Below, piece by piece: positions 16,170 through 23,676 of a DNA stretch of 42,508 nucleotides (position 1 is the stretch's first letter; the number at the start of each line of letters is the position of its first letter). Under the pieces are notes generated by a model, which did not search any database, was not told the origin of the DNA, and saw nothing but the letters and a program-made list of their open reading frames with translations. A program made the position numbers and the translations under genes. Source of the DNA: Flavobacterium sp. NRK1 (GTDB lineage: Bacteria; Bacteroidota; Bacteroidia; Flavobacteriales; Flavobacteriaceae); assembly GCF_024054175.1 (NCBI RefSeq), contig NZ_JAMXLA010000001.1:2670739-2713246 (forward strand), read 5' to 3'.

Positions 16170-17393
16170 TTAAAAGTTTACCTGAGCCTGAACTCTAAGG
16201 TTATTTCCTGTTTGGTGATTTTTTTGAAGCGCAAAATCTTCATATCTTCTGTTAGCAAAAACATATTCGGCTGTAAATTCAAAATGTTTATTCATTTGCC
16301 ATTCTATCCCAAAATCAACCTGGTGAACGGTGTAGCTTCTTGCATCTGTTTCAAATTTCTTACCTCCTGAATAATATTGATACCTGGCATAAGGAAAGAA
16401 ATATTGATTTTTAAAAGGAAGCCTGTAGTTTACTAAGGCATAACCTCCCTGTAAGCTTTGTACTCTTATAGATTGAGTAGCTTTATCAAATTCAGGGCCT
16501 TCACCTATGTTATACTCCACCTGAAAACCCAAAGGTTTAGGATATAAAATGAATGATGCACCTGCACGTCTGTCAGTATAATTTTTATCTGCATTTGTAA
16601 TTACACCCGGTGTTAACTGGCTATCATACATAACATATTTACCTGTATAAGCCTGAATTCCCGGTTCTATGATCTGGCTACCTATTTTTATAGGATAAGA
16701 AGCCCTTGCAAAAATGTGCTGTTTCTTATTCATTTCCGGCCTATTGGCTGTTTGGCCGTTAACAATACCTATTCCTATTACACCATAATCTCCGGAACCT
16801 TTATAAATTGGATTTGATAACTCTCTGTATAGCTGGCGTATTTCTTTTGGAGCCCAATAAAACATAGCACCCAGGTCACGTTCAGTTAAAGAGGCACTGT
16901 TTATAGCGTCGCTACGATCAAGATTACCTCTTGTCTGGCTGGATTGTAGTATTTCAAAACCATAAGGTACTTTGCTTTGCCCTATTCTTACCCAAAATTC
17001 GTTGTCTTCATCTAAGCCTATATCAAAATAGGCATCACGAACCTGCGCGAAGTTTTGACTTGCAGGGCCGGCAGGACTAATTCCTGTAGCAACATCAGTT
17101 TCAAACTTAAAAAATACATTTTTGTATACCTGACCCGAAAGAACTATACGTGCTCTTTTTAAAGATACACCACCGTTACCTCCCCATCCATTATCACATT
17201 GTGCACAACCTAATTTTTCATTACTCATCACAATATTATTGTGCCTAACCTGCATGTAACCTCTTAGGTTTATGGTTTCATACCATTTTTTTACGGGTGT
17301 GGTAGTTTCGGTAGCAGTCTCAGTTTTTTCCTGAGCATAAGTTGTATAGCCAATCGCTAAAAATATGCTCAGCACAATCGTTCGTACGTTCAT
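16170..17393 (-). CDS. Phosphate-selective porin OprP/OprO family outer membrane protein
   Basis: Outer-membrane barrel protein of 407 residues with a signal peptide (ends TTYAQ) and a C-terminal strand closing in Phe (RVQAQVNF). Family marks are the opening strand (INLRGYMQVRHNN), the VSLKRARIVLSGQVYKNVFFKFE segment, AQVRDAYFDIGLDEDNEFWVRIGQSKVPYG, and SASLTERDLGAMF. These are typical of the OprP/OprO (porin_O_P) family as seen in Bacteroidota. A CAQCDNGWGGNGG insert in loop 1 carries two cysteines, possibly a surface disulfide. Phosphate selectivity cannot be assumed outside Pseudomonas. No phosphate-uptake genes are adjacent. Single-gene unit with its own promoter-like element (17407-17414) and terminator. 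Confidence 0.85.
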   Translation of the reverse strand: MNVRTIVLSIFLAIGYTTYAQEKTETATETTTPVKKWYETINLRGYMQVRHNNIVMSNEKLGCAQCDNGWGGNGGVSLKRARIVLSGQVYKNVFFKFETDVATGISPAGPASQNFAQVRDAYFDIGLDEDNEFWVRIGQSKVPYGFEILQSSQTRGNLDRSDAINSASLTERDLGAMFYWAPKEIRQLYRELSNPIYKGSGDYGVIGIGIVNGQTANRPEMNKKQHIFARASYPIKIGSQIIEPGIQAYTGKYVMYDSQLTPGVITNADKNYTDRRAGASFILYPKPLGFQVEYNIGEGPEFDKATQSIRVQSLQGGYALVNYRLPFKNQYFFPYARYQYYSGGKKFETDARSYTVHQVDFGIEWQMNKHFEFTAEYVFANRRYEDFALQKNHQTGNNLRVQAQVNF

Positions 17394-17406
17394 TATTTTT
17401 TTTCGG

Positions 17407-17414
17407 CAAAAATA
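17407..17414 (-). promoter_or_regulatory. Putative -7 element for the porin gene
   Basis: Minus-strand TATTTTTG fits TAnnTTTG, 13 bp before the start codon. Just upstream, at 17436-17441 and 17447-17452, are two copies of the palindrome GTTAAC separated by 5 bp. They sit where a -33 region or an operator would be. Confidence 0.4.
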
Positions 17415-17609
17415 TTATGTTACCTCTGTCAGTGTGTTAACTTATGGTTAACAAGTTGTGTTCTTAACATTAAATCAAACATTTATAAATGTTTGAGTAA
17501 CTTTTTAATAACATTGAATAATGTTTTTAAATTTAATGTATTGTATTTTAGATACTTAATTTTTAATGAATATAGTTTTTTATGAGTTAATAAATATATT
17601 ATAATGTTT

Positions 17610-17630
17610 ACTATCTTTACAAAAGATAGT
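17610..17630 (+). promoter_or_regulatory. Short perfect inverted repeat before the toxin/immunity islet
   Basis: ACTATCTTT (17610-17618), 3-nt loop, AAAGATAGT (17622-17630). The first arm overlaps TATCTTTA, one base off the TAnnTTTG -7 box. Ten bases downstream a GGA precedes ATG at 17641, a 13-codon frame (MRKPCISVGFFIL) that runs through the next hairpin. It could be a promoter/operator for a lost gene, or a leader; no function can be shown. Confidence 0.3.
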
Positions 17631-17645
17631 ATAACAAGGAATGAG

Positions 17646-17672
17646 AAAACCCTGCATAAGTGTAGGGTTTTT
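17646..17672 (+). terminator. Terminator-like hairpin at the left edge of the islet
   Basis: AAAACCCTGCA, 4-nt loop TAAG, TGTAGGGTTTT with one G/T pair, then TTCATTTTAT. It has terminator form on the plus strand, but no intact plus-strand gene precedes it. Its stem shares AACCCTGCAT with the palindrome at 19081-19128 at the other end of the islet. Confidence 0.55.
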
Positions 17673-17685
17673 CATTTTATAAGGT

Positions 17686-17844
17686 ATGTTTGGAGAGAGG
17701 TATGATTTAATAAATTGGAATTTTACTTATCTTGATGATTTTAGTAATTAAACATATGAAAAATGTTATAACGCTTTAATGGATATAATAGACGATGCAA
17801 AACAAGCAATTATTAATAATCCAAATGTTCATTTAATAATTTAA
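17686..17844 (+). pseudogene. Remnant coding tail (toxin C-terminus-like) with an in-frame stop
   Basis: One reading frame from ATG 17686 to TAA 17842-17844 is coding-like but interrupted by a single TAA at 17749. Before the stop it reads MFGERYDLINWNFTYLDDFSN; after it TYEKCYNALMDIIDDAKQAI and then INNPNVHLII. The end lies 8 bp before an Imm11/Imm43-like immunity gene, where the toxin domain of a polymorphic toxin would end. The tail is reminiscent of AHH/HNH-endonuclease toxin ends, but that is from memory and weak. I infer a decayed toxin C-terminal fragment. An alternative is two meaningless short frames in AT-rich DNA. Confidence 0.4.
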
Positions 17845-17852
17845 TTTTTGAT

Positions 17853-18575
17853 ATGAGATTTTACAGAATACGACATAGCCTCAATACTAAAGTTACAGGG
17901 AAATATCCTCAAATTAAAGATGTTATTTATTCTGGAAATGTTTATAATAACCCTAAATTTATTAATGCATTACGTTTTAAAAAAATTGAGTTTGAACCAG
18001 AAGTACCTAAACCAATCTTAGATAATAAAGCTAAAAAAACAGATTTAATTGAAGCGCTTCCAACTGCTCCTTTTAATTTTCTTATTTCAGGTAAATTAAA
18101 AACAATATTGCAGGCTAATCGTAAAGAAGGCTTACAATTTTTTAAGAGTAGTGTTTATAAGGGAATTGAAGACACGGATTATTGGTTTTTGAATTTATAT
18201 ATTTTTAGTAATGAATATATTGATTACAAAAAATGTGTACTTATGTATAAAAAAAAGAAAAAGGAAAAATATGGAACAATTCCAATATCAATGAATTTTG
18301 AAAATAAAACTTTTTTTATTCTTGAGAAAGAAAAGGCAAAGATTAATATGGAGGCATTTTTTATTGAAAAATTGGCTTTACAAAATGTAGAAGAAAATTT
18401 TTTTGGAATTAATGATGTTGAAGGAGGAGTCGGTTTTTATGTATCCGAAAAACTTAAAAATGAAATTGAAGAAGCAGGATGTACAGGAATTGAGTTTCAA
18501 CCATCAGAGTTATCATATAATGATTGGGTTGCTCGTGGAGGAGAAAGAGAAATAGTTTATGGTAGGTCATGGTAG
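17853..18575 (+). CDS. Immunity protein-like (Imm11/Imm43-type) protein
   Basis: Cytoplasmic-type protein of 240 residues, no signal peptide or membrane helix. The N-terminal part opens MRFYRIRHSLNTKVTGKYPQ; the centre has TDYWFLNLYIFSNEYIDYKK. Residues 196-216 contain YVSEKLKNEIEEAG and TGIEFQP. The vSekLkxxiExaGxtGxeF pattern close to the C-terminus is what I know from the Imm11/Imm43 immunity families of polymorphic toxin systems. If so, it neutralises a secreted toxin domain by direct binding. No toxin gene is intact nearby, only the remnant 8 bp upstream. The DNA is more AT-rich than the flanking genes. Start ATG is the only good one. It may share a transcript with the next gene, 33 bp on. 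Confidence 0.6.
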   Translation: MRFYRIRHSLNTKVTGKYPQIKDVIYSGNVYNNPKFINALRFKKIEFEPEVPKPILDNKAKKTDLIEALPTAPFNFLISGKLKTILQANRKEGLQFFKSSVYKGIEDTDYWFLNLYIFSNEYIDYKKCVLMYKKKKKEKYGTIPISMNFENKTFFILEKEKAKINMEAFFIEKLALQNVEENFFGINDVEGGVGFYVSEKLKNEIEEAGCTGIEFQPSELSYNDWVARGGEREIVYGRSW

Positions 18576-18608
18576 TAAAATTGCCTAAAAATTTTTATAT
18601 TTTATTAT

Positions 18609-19079
18609 ATGGGAGAAGATTTTTTAAAAGACTGGGTAGAGAGTGATCCTCAGCTTAATAATATTCTTATTGATATTGAAAATACTGATCTTTCCGCTGA
18701 GGAACAGGCAGAAACTATGTTTTTAAGAGTATCTGACCTTTATAATTTACCTAAAATGCCTGAAGATATAAACTATGATAATGAACTTGCTGTAGATGAT
18801 GACTATGAATTAAATAGTGTTTTTATGGAATTAGGTTTGTTGAAAATTCTTTATCAAGGAGAAGATATAAGAACTTTGGTTTTATTAGCATTGTACTATG
18901 TAAGAAATAGAATTAATGTTAATACAGATGAAGTATTTAAGGTTATAAATAGTAATAGGCTAAAGGATGTTGGTATTGGTTTTAAAGGTTCAAATAGTTA
19001 TGTTCAAACATTGATTATTTCACGAGGGAGTAAGAGCTGGACTGAGTTAGGGTGCATTGCTTTTATAAAACAAGCTTAA
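18609..19079 (+). CDS. Acidic protein of unknown function in the toxin/immunity islet
   Basis: I do not recognise this 156-residue protein. It is strongly acidic in its first 70 residues (for example EDINYDNELAVDDDYE) and mostly helical. The C-terminal half reads YYVRNRINVNTDEVFKVINS and then YVQTLIISRGSKSWTELGCI. There is no signal peptide, membrane helix or metal-binding motif. It lies 33 bp after the immunity-like gene and ends 1 bp before a perfect palindromic terminator. Small acidic proteins at this place are often second immunity proteins, so that is my first guess, unproven. The coding frame is convincing: no internal stop, a proper ATG start and the same base composition as its neighbour. 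Confidence 0.6.
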   Translation: MGEDFLKDWVESDPQLNNILIDIENTDLSAEEQAETMFLRVSDLYNLPKMPEDINYDNELAVDDDYELNSVFMELGLLKILYQGEDIRTLVLLALYYVRNRINVNTDEVFKVINSNRLKDVGIGFKGSNSYVQTLIISRGSKSWTELGCIAFIKQA

Positions 19080-19080
19080 C

Positions 19081-19128
19081 TTACATAAAAAATAACCCTG
19101 CATTAATGCAGGGTTATTTTTTATGTAA
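19081..19128. terminator. Perfect 48-bp palindrome, terminator-like, at the right end of the islet
   Basis: The 48 bases equal their own reverse complement: arms of 24 bp, centre TTAA, with core AACCCTGCAT / ATGCAGGGTT and flanks TTACATAAAA / TTTTATGTAA. The A/T runs beside the GC core give a bidirectional terminator. It begins 1 bp after the stop of the acidic gene. The outer 8-bp arms go beyond what a terminator needs. Confidence 0.85.
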
Positions 19129-19249
19129 AATTGAAGGATATGTATTATTAGTGAATTTATTTTACTCAGCTTAAATAGTTTTATTCTAATAAAAGCACAC
19201 AAAAATGTTATACAACAAAGAAGATGCACCTATATCGTTTTAATTTTAA

Positions 19250-19257
19250 TAAATTTG
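19250..19257 (+). promoter_or_regulatory. Putative -7 element for the class V aminotransferase gene
   Basis: TAAATTTG fits TAnnTTTG and lies 20 bp before the start codon at 19278. No TTG is found at the expected -33 distance. Confidence 0.45.
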
Positions 19258-19277
19258 CAGTGTTTAATAATTAAGTT

Positions 19278-20774
19278 ATGTTGCAAACAGCAGATATTAC
19301 TGTTACAGGAGAATTAGAACAATATTTTCAAAAATTCAGGAAAAACATTGTAGGTATAGATCAGGAATTTGTTTCACCTTTTGGCCTGCAAAAAATTATT
19401 TATACTGACTGGACTGCAAGTGGCAGGCTTTACAGGCCTATTGAAGATAAACTATTGAATGATTTTGGCCCTTTTGTAGCTAATACTCATACTGAAACTA
19501 CTGTTTCAGGTACTGCCATGACTAATGCTTATCATGAAGCAAGGCATATTATTAAACACCATGTTAATGCCAGTGCAGATGACATTTTGATAACCGATGG
19601 TTCTGGTATGACAGGGGTTATAAATAAATTCCAGAGAATTCTTGGGCTTAAAGTGCCCGAAAATCTTAAAGCTTTTACTACTATTCCCGAAGAAAAAAAA
19701 CCTGTGGTTTTTGTTTCTCATATGGAACATCATTCTAACCAGACATCATGGCTCGAAACTATTGCAAAAGTGGTTTTGATACCGGCATGTCCTGAAGGAC
19801 TTATCTGTCTGGATAGTTTTGAAAAATTACTGGAAGAACATAAAGATTACACTTTAAAAATAGCCTCTGTTACGGCATGCTCTAATGTTACGGGTATTAA
19901 AACTCCTTATTATGAAATAGCAAAGCTAATTCATCAGTACAATGGTGTTTGTTTTGTTGATTTTGCCTGTTCTGCACCGTATGTAAAAATAGATATGCAC
20001 CCGGAAGATACTGAGGCGTATCTGGATGCTATTTTCTTTTCACCGCATAAATTCCTTGGCGGCCCCGGTACATCAGGAGTTTTAGTGTTCAATAAAAAAC
20101 TATATAAAAATATGGTACCCGATCATCCTGGTGGAGGAACAGTAAGCTGGACAAACCCGTGGGGTGAACATAAGTACCTTGATAATATTGAAGAACGTGA
20201 AGACGGAGGTACTCCGGGCTTCCTTCAGGTTATAAAAACAGCTCTTTCTGTTAAGCTTAAAGAGCAAATGGGTATTGATAATATTCTGCAAAGAGAAAAA
20301 GAAATTGTAGATTATGTTTTTGACTATCTTGGAGCCATTCCTAATCTGAATATTCTTGCTCCGCAGCATCAGGAAAGATTAGGGGTAATATCTTTTTATA
20401 TAGATAATATGCATTTTAACCTCGGGGTTAAATTACTTAATGACAGGTTTGGTATACAAACACGTGGAGGATGCAGCTGTGCCGGAACTTATGGACATTA
20501 TTTATTGCATGTAGACCAGGAACAGTCTAACTACCTGACAGATAAAATTACTTCAGGAGATCTTATTCAAAAACCGGGATGGATAAGAATGTCTATTCAT
20601 CCGACTACCACAAATGCAGAAATTCAATATGTTTGTGAAAGCATAAAAGCTTTAGCTGAGAATTTTGGTGAATGGTCTCATGATTATAATTATAACAGGT
20701 CAAGCAACGAGTTTACTCATATAAACGCTTCTAATGAAGAACAGGAAAGAGTAAAAAAATGGTTTACGCTTTAG
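19278..20774 (+). CDS. Aminotransferase class V-fold PLP-dependent enzyme (cysteine desulfurase-like)
   Basis: PLP-dependent enzyme of 498 residues in the class V aminotransferase/cysteine desulfurase superfamily. The PLP-binding lysine is K258 in SPHKFLGGPGTSG. The preceding CFVDFACSAPYVKID provides the Asp that binds the pyridine nitrogen, and SHMEHHSNQTSW is the cofactor-stacking His region. RGGCSCAGTYGH (C399, C401) occupies the place of the catalytic Cys loop of SufS-like enzymes. It is about 90 residues longer than SufS, and no suf or isc genes are adjacent, so it is probably not the main Fe-S desulfurase. The substrate is unknown. Its last 11 bp overlap the end of the convergent acyltransferase gene, so the two genes share their 3' ends and have no terminator between them. 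Confidence 0.85.
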   Translation: MLQTADITVTGELEQYFQKFRKNIVGIDQEFVSPFGLQKIIYTDWTASGRLYRPIEDKLLNDFGPFVANTHTETTVSGTAMTNAYHEARHIIKHHVNASADDILITDGSGMTGVINKFQRILGLKVPENLKAFTTIPEEKKPVVFVSHMEHHSNQTSWLETIAKVVLIPACPEGLICLDSFEKLLEEHKDYTLKIASVTACSNVTGIKTPYYEIAKLIHQYNGVCFVDFACSAPYVKIDMHPEDTEAYLDAIFFSPHKFLGGPGTSGVLVFNKKLYKNMVPDHPGGGTVSWTNPWGEHKYLDNIEEREDGGTPGFLQVIKTALSVKLKEQMGIDNILQREKEIVDYVFDYLGAIPNLNILAPQHQERLGVISFYIDNMHFNLGVKLLNDRFGIQTRGGCSCAGTYGHYLLHVDQEQSNYLTDKITSGDLIQKPGWIRMSIHPTTTNAEIQYVCESIKALAENFGEWSHDYNYNRSSNEFTHINASNEEQERVKKWFTL

Positions 20775-21654
20775 GAGGATCGTTTTTACGGTGTTTGAAG
20801 CGTTTGTGTGTCCAGAGATAGTATTCAGGAGCTTCAAGTATTTGTTCTTCAAGCATTTTCATGAAGTTATCGCTTATTTCAAAGTTAGGCACTTCTTTAA
20901 TGTTTTCATCTACACCTACAAAAGTGCAGTTATAATAGCCACGGCTTGTTTTGCTTACCTTGGCGTACATCATGTTCATGCCTATTTTTTTAGCCAGCAT
21001 TTCGCCGCCAACATGAATGGGTACTTCCATATCAAAAAAGTTACACCAGTGTATAGCACTGCTTAATTTAGGCGACTGATCGGTTATAAAGCCATAAAAG
21101 CCTAAAACCCCATTGCGTTCATTTTGACGCATGGTAGGTATAGTTTGTCTTGCACCTATAAGTTCCGCATTAAATTTACCCCGAATTCTTTTAACAAGCT
21201 GGTCAAAATACTTATTTCTTATTACTTTATAAATACCAAAGCCTTTGTGTGTTGTAAGCTGCCTGTTCATATATAGCAGCCATTCATAACTGGCATAGTG
21301 TCCAATAAGCAATACTACACTTTTTCCTTTGGCTTCGTATTCATGAACTAAATTTATATTATTAAATACAAAACGCTTTCTAAGTTCTTTATCGCTAATT
21401 GTCATGCTTTTGGCCATTTCAAAAAAACTATCGGTAAAATGATGGTAGAATTTTTTCTCAATAATTCTGCGCTCACCTTCATTAAGATGCCTTAATGTAA
21501 GGAAAAGATTTTGACGGACTGTTTTTTTACGGTAGCCAACTATATAATATATAATTACATAGCTAATATCTGAAAAAAAATAGAGTACCCTGAACGGTAA
21601 AATAGATATAAACCAGATTATGGGGTAGGCTAAGATATAAGCTAAAAGCTGCAT
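20764..21654 (-). CDS. LpxL/HtrB-type lysophospholipid acyltransferase family protein
   Basis: Inner-membrane acyltransferase of 296 residues, the usual length for lipid A lauroyl/myristoyl transferases. The N-terminal membrane anchor is LAYILAYPIIWFISILPFRV. The HX4E-type motif appears as LIGHYASYEW. Later segments GFYGFITDQSPKLSSAIHWC and FFDMEVPIHVGGEMLAKKIG match the LpxL family (DQxP region and the second conserved block). It should add a secondary acyl chain to lipid A or a related lipid such as an ornithine or aminolipid. In Bacteroidota several paralogues exist and the acceptor cannot be told from sequence. The gene ends inside the convergent aminotransferase gene. Confidence 0.85.
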   Translation of the reverse strand: MQLLAYILAYPIIWFISILPFRVLYFFSDISYVIIYYIVGYRKKTVRQNLFLTLRHLNEGERRIIEKKFYHHFTDSFFEMAKSMTISDKELRKRFVFNNINLVHEYEAKGKSVVLLIGHYASYEWLLYMNRQLTTHKGFGIYKVIRNKYFDQLVKRIRGKFNAELIGARQTIPTMRQNERNGVLGFYGFITDQSPKLSSAIHWCNFFDMEVPIHVGGEMLAKKIGMNMMYAKVSKTSRGYYNCTFVGVDENIKEVPNFEISDNFMKMLEEQILEAPEYYLWTHKRFKHRKNDPPKA

Positions 21655-21744
21655 TCTATTTTTTTATGCAAATATACAATTTATGTTTGTTAAGGTGTTT
21701 CTTATAGAATTCAGATTGACTAAATTTACAATAAAATATAATAT

Positions 21745-22374
21745 ATGAATATGCCCTTGGTTCTTTTGGTTTTAATGCTGATTAATGCATTAGTTAGTTA
21801 TAAAGGTTTAAATGATATGTCTTTTTTCAGGAAATATGAATTTCATATTGGCAGTATAAGGGTAGGAGAGCAGTACCGTATGTTTACCTCGGCTTTTCTT
21901 CATGCAGACTACATGCATTTAGGCTTTAATATGCTCACGCTTTACTTTTTTGCTCCTGTGGTAATTTATAATTTTGGTGCACTGGGCTTTCTGCTGGTTT
22001 ATTTTATTAGTATGGCATTTGGCAGCCTGTTAACGCTGTACTTCCATAAAAATGAGTATTCTTACCGGGCAATTGGCGCATCGGGGGCAGTAACGGGAAT
22101 TTTATTTTCATCAATTTTAATTTATCCTGATATGGAAATAAATTTTATACCGGGTTACATATTTGGTGTTTTATATTTATTGTTTACCATTTACGGAATG
22201 AAAACAAGGGCGGGCAACATTGGCCACACTGCACACTTTGGCGGTGCTATTGGCGGATTTATATTTACGCTTATAAAAATGCCTCATATTATATATGATA
22301 ATACTTTGATAGTTATATTTTTAGCTGTACCAATAATAATTTTATTTGGAATGGCAAAAGCCGGAAAACTTTAG
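21745..22374 (+). CDS. Rhomboid family intramembrane serine protease
   Basis: Six-helix rhomboid protease of 209 residues with almost no extra domains. The catalytic serine is S113 in AIGASGAVTG and the catalytic histidine is H164 in HTAHFGGAIGG. The conserved helix 2 segment HADYMHLGFNMLTLYFFAP contains the HxxxN motif that forms the oxyanion hole. It should cleave transmembrane segments of membrane proteins; substrates cannot be predicted. It reads as a single gene, 57 bp before the SIMPL-protein gene, and may share a transcript with it. The start at 21745 gives the first helix directly. Confidence 0.93.
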   Translation: MNMPLVLLVLMLINALVSYKGLNDMSFFRKYEFHIGSIRVGEQYRMFTSAFLHADYMHLGFNMLTLYFFAPVVIYNFGALGFLLVYFISMAFGSLLTLYFHKNEYSYRAIGASGAVTGILFSSILIYPDMEINFIPGYIFGVLYLLFTIYGMKTRAGNIGHTAHFGGAIGGFIFTLIKMPHIIYDNTLIVIFLAVPIIILFGMAKAGKL

Positions 22375-22431
22375 GTAAGTAAAAACTGGCACGTAATTTG
22401 GAATTCTTGTAAAAAAATAAAATCAATTATT

Positions 22432-23127
22432 ATGAAAAAAATTGCATTACTAGTATTTGTGTTTGTAACTACGCTGGCATCTGCACAGGCAACCCAGCAA
22501 AATCAGCAGCCACAGATAAACGTTTCGGGAGAAGGAAAAATTATGGTAACACCGGACAGGGCAGATATAACAATAGGTGTGGAAAATACAGGAGCCGATG
22601 CTGCCGATGTAAAAAAGAAAAATGATGCCGCCATAGATGCCGTTATAAAATATTTAAAAAGCATTAAGCTGCCATCGGAAGATTATCAGACTCAAAGAGT
22701 GAATCTTAACAGGAATTACGATTATAACAAGAAAAAATATAGCTATGTAGCTTCACAAACTATTGTTATCCATCTAAAAGATATTTCTAAATATGATGCG
22801 ATGATGATGGGGCTTGTAGATGCCGGAGTAAATAACATTGAGGGAGTGCAGTTTAAAACTTCTAAACAAGCTCAATATGAGTCTGAAGCTCGTATTAAAG
22901 CTGTAGAACAGGCAAAGCAAAAAGCAAATGATTATGCCGGTGCTTTAGGACAGAAAATTGGCAAACCAATTACAGTTACAGATAATACACAGTCTTATTA
23001 CCCTCCTGTAATGATGCGGGCTATGAAATTTGAAGACGCAAGTGCAGCTGATATGCCAAAAGAAACATTAGCAATAGGTGAAATAACAATTACGGCTAAT
23101 GTAAATATTAGTTTTGAATTAAATTAA
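22432..23127 (+). CDS. SIMPL domain-containing (DUF541) periplasmic protein
   Basis: Secreted protein of 231 residues with a signal peptide ending LASAQ. The SIMPL/DUF541 fold is seen from INVSGEGKIMVTPDRADITIGVENTG, followed by YQTQRVNLNRNYDYNKKKYSYVASQTI, and ending with TITANVNISFELN. Members of this family form ring-like periplasmic or outer-membrane-associated assemblies and have been linked to oxidative stress (YggE) in E. coli; the molecular role is unknown. TAATTTG at 22394-22400, 32 bp upstream of the start, resembles a -7 box. A strong terminator follows at 23146-23173. No unusual features. Confidence 0.9.
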   Translation: MKKIALLVFVFVTTLASAQATQQNQQPQINVSGEGKIMVTPDRADITIGVENTGADAADVKKKNDAAIDAVIKYLKSIKLPSEDYQTQRVNLNRNYDYNKKKYSYVASQTIVIHLKDISKYDAMMMGLVDAGVNNIEGVQFKTSKQAQYESEARIKAVEQAKQKANDYAGALGQKIGKPITVTDNTQSYYPPVMMRAMKFEDASAADMPKETLAIGEITITANVNISFELN

Positions 23128-23145
23128 TTACCATATTATTTAAGG

Positions 23146-23173
23146 TCCCGGACAATGTCCGGGATTTTTTTTT
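23146..23173 (+). terminator. Rho-independent terminator after the SIMPL gene
   Basis: Perfect 8-bp GC-rich stem TCCCGGAC / GTCCGGGA with loop AAT, followed directly by a run of nine T. It isolates the SIMPL gene from the HxlR gene. Confidence 0.92.
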
Positions 23174-23177
23174 AATT

Positions 23178-23208
23178 TTGTTTACTTTTATTTATTTATG
23201 TAACTTTG
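23178..23208 (+). promoter_or_regulatory. Promoter of the HxlR-type regulator gene with GTAAC repeats
   Basis: TTG at 23178-23180 and TAACTTTG at 23201-23208 are 20 bp apart, an exact match to the Bacteroidota -33/-7 promoter. Overlapping and downstream are four GTAAC units (23200, 23208, 23219 and 23230), which could be a binding site for autoregulation. The inference about the operator is not proven. Confidence 0.65.
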
Positions 23209-23243
23209 TAACTAAAAGTAACAAGATAGTAACTTAATAAGTT

Positions 23244-23585
23244 ATGGGAGAAAATATTTGCCATAAGAAAGAAATTTCGGCTATTCATGATACAATGGAT
23301 GTGCTGGGAGGTAAATGGAAGATATCTATTATATCTACTATGTGTTATTACAATAAAAGAAGATTTTCTGATATTCTTAATGATCTTGATGGTATTTCTA
23401 ACAAGCAATTAAGTAAGGAGTTGAAGGAATTGGAGCAGAATAAGCTCGTAAAACGGACTGTAATGGATACCCAGCCCATATCAGTGCACTACAACCTGAC
23501 TGAGTATGGATGGTCTTTACAAAACCTTATTTATGACCTTGCTGCATGGGGAGTAAAACACAGAAGCAGAATGGCAAATAAATAA
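23244..23585 (+). CDS. HxlR family winged-helix transcriptional regulator
   Basis: DNA-binding regulator of 113 residues, the normal size. Family signature: MDVLGGKWKISIISTM at the first helix, RRFSDILNDLDGISNKQLSKELKELEQNKLV as the recognition helix and wing, then MDTQPISVHYNLTEYGWSL. A cysteine in NICHKKE near the N-terminus (C7) is at the place where redox-sensing HxlR members (YodB-type) carry their reactive Cys. It sits 91 bp before two flavin oxidoreductase genes in the same direction. By analogy with YodB and similar regulators it may control them in response to quinones, aldehydes or other electrophiles; this is inference from context. Confidence 0.9.
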   Translation: MGENICHKKEISAIHDTMDVLGGKWKISIISTMCYYNKRRFSDILNDLDGISNKQLSKELKELEQNKLVKRTVMDTQPISVHYNLTEYGWSLQNLIYDLAAWGVKHRSRMANK

Positions 23586-23676
23586 CATTTGTTCATAACA
23601 TAGTCATGATGCAATACTTTGCAATTACATCTCTTTATAATTACAAATTAGTTACTATAGATTTTTCAATATAAAC

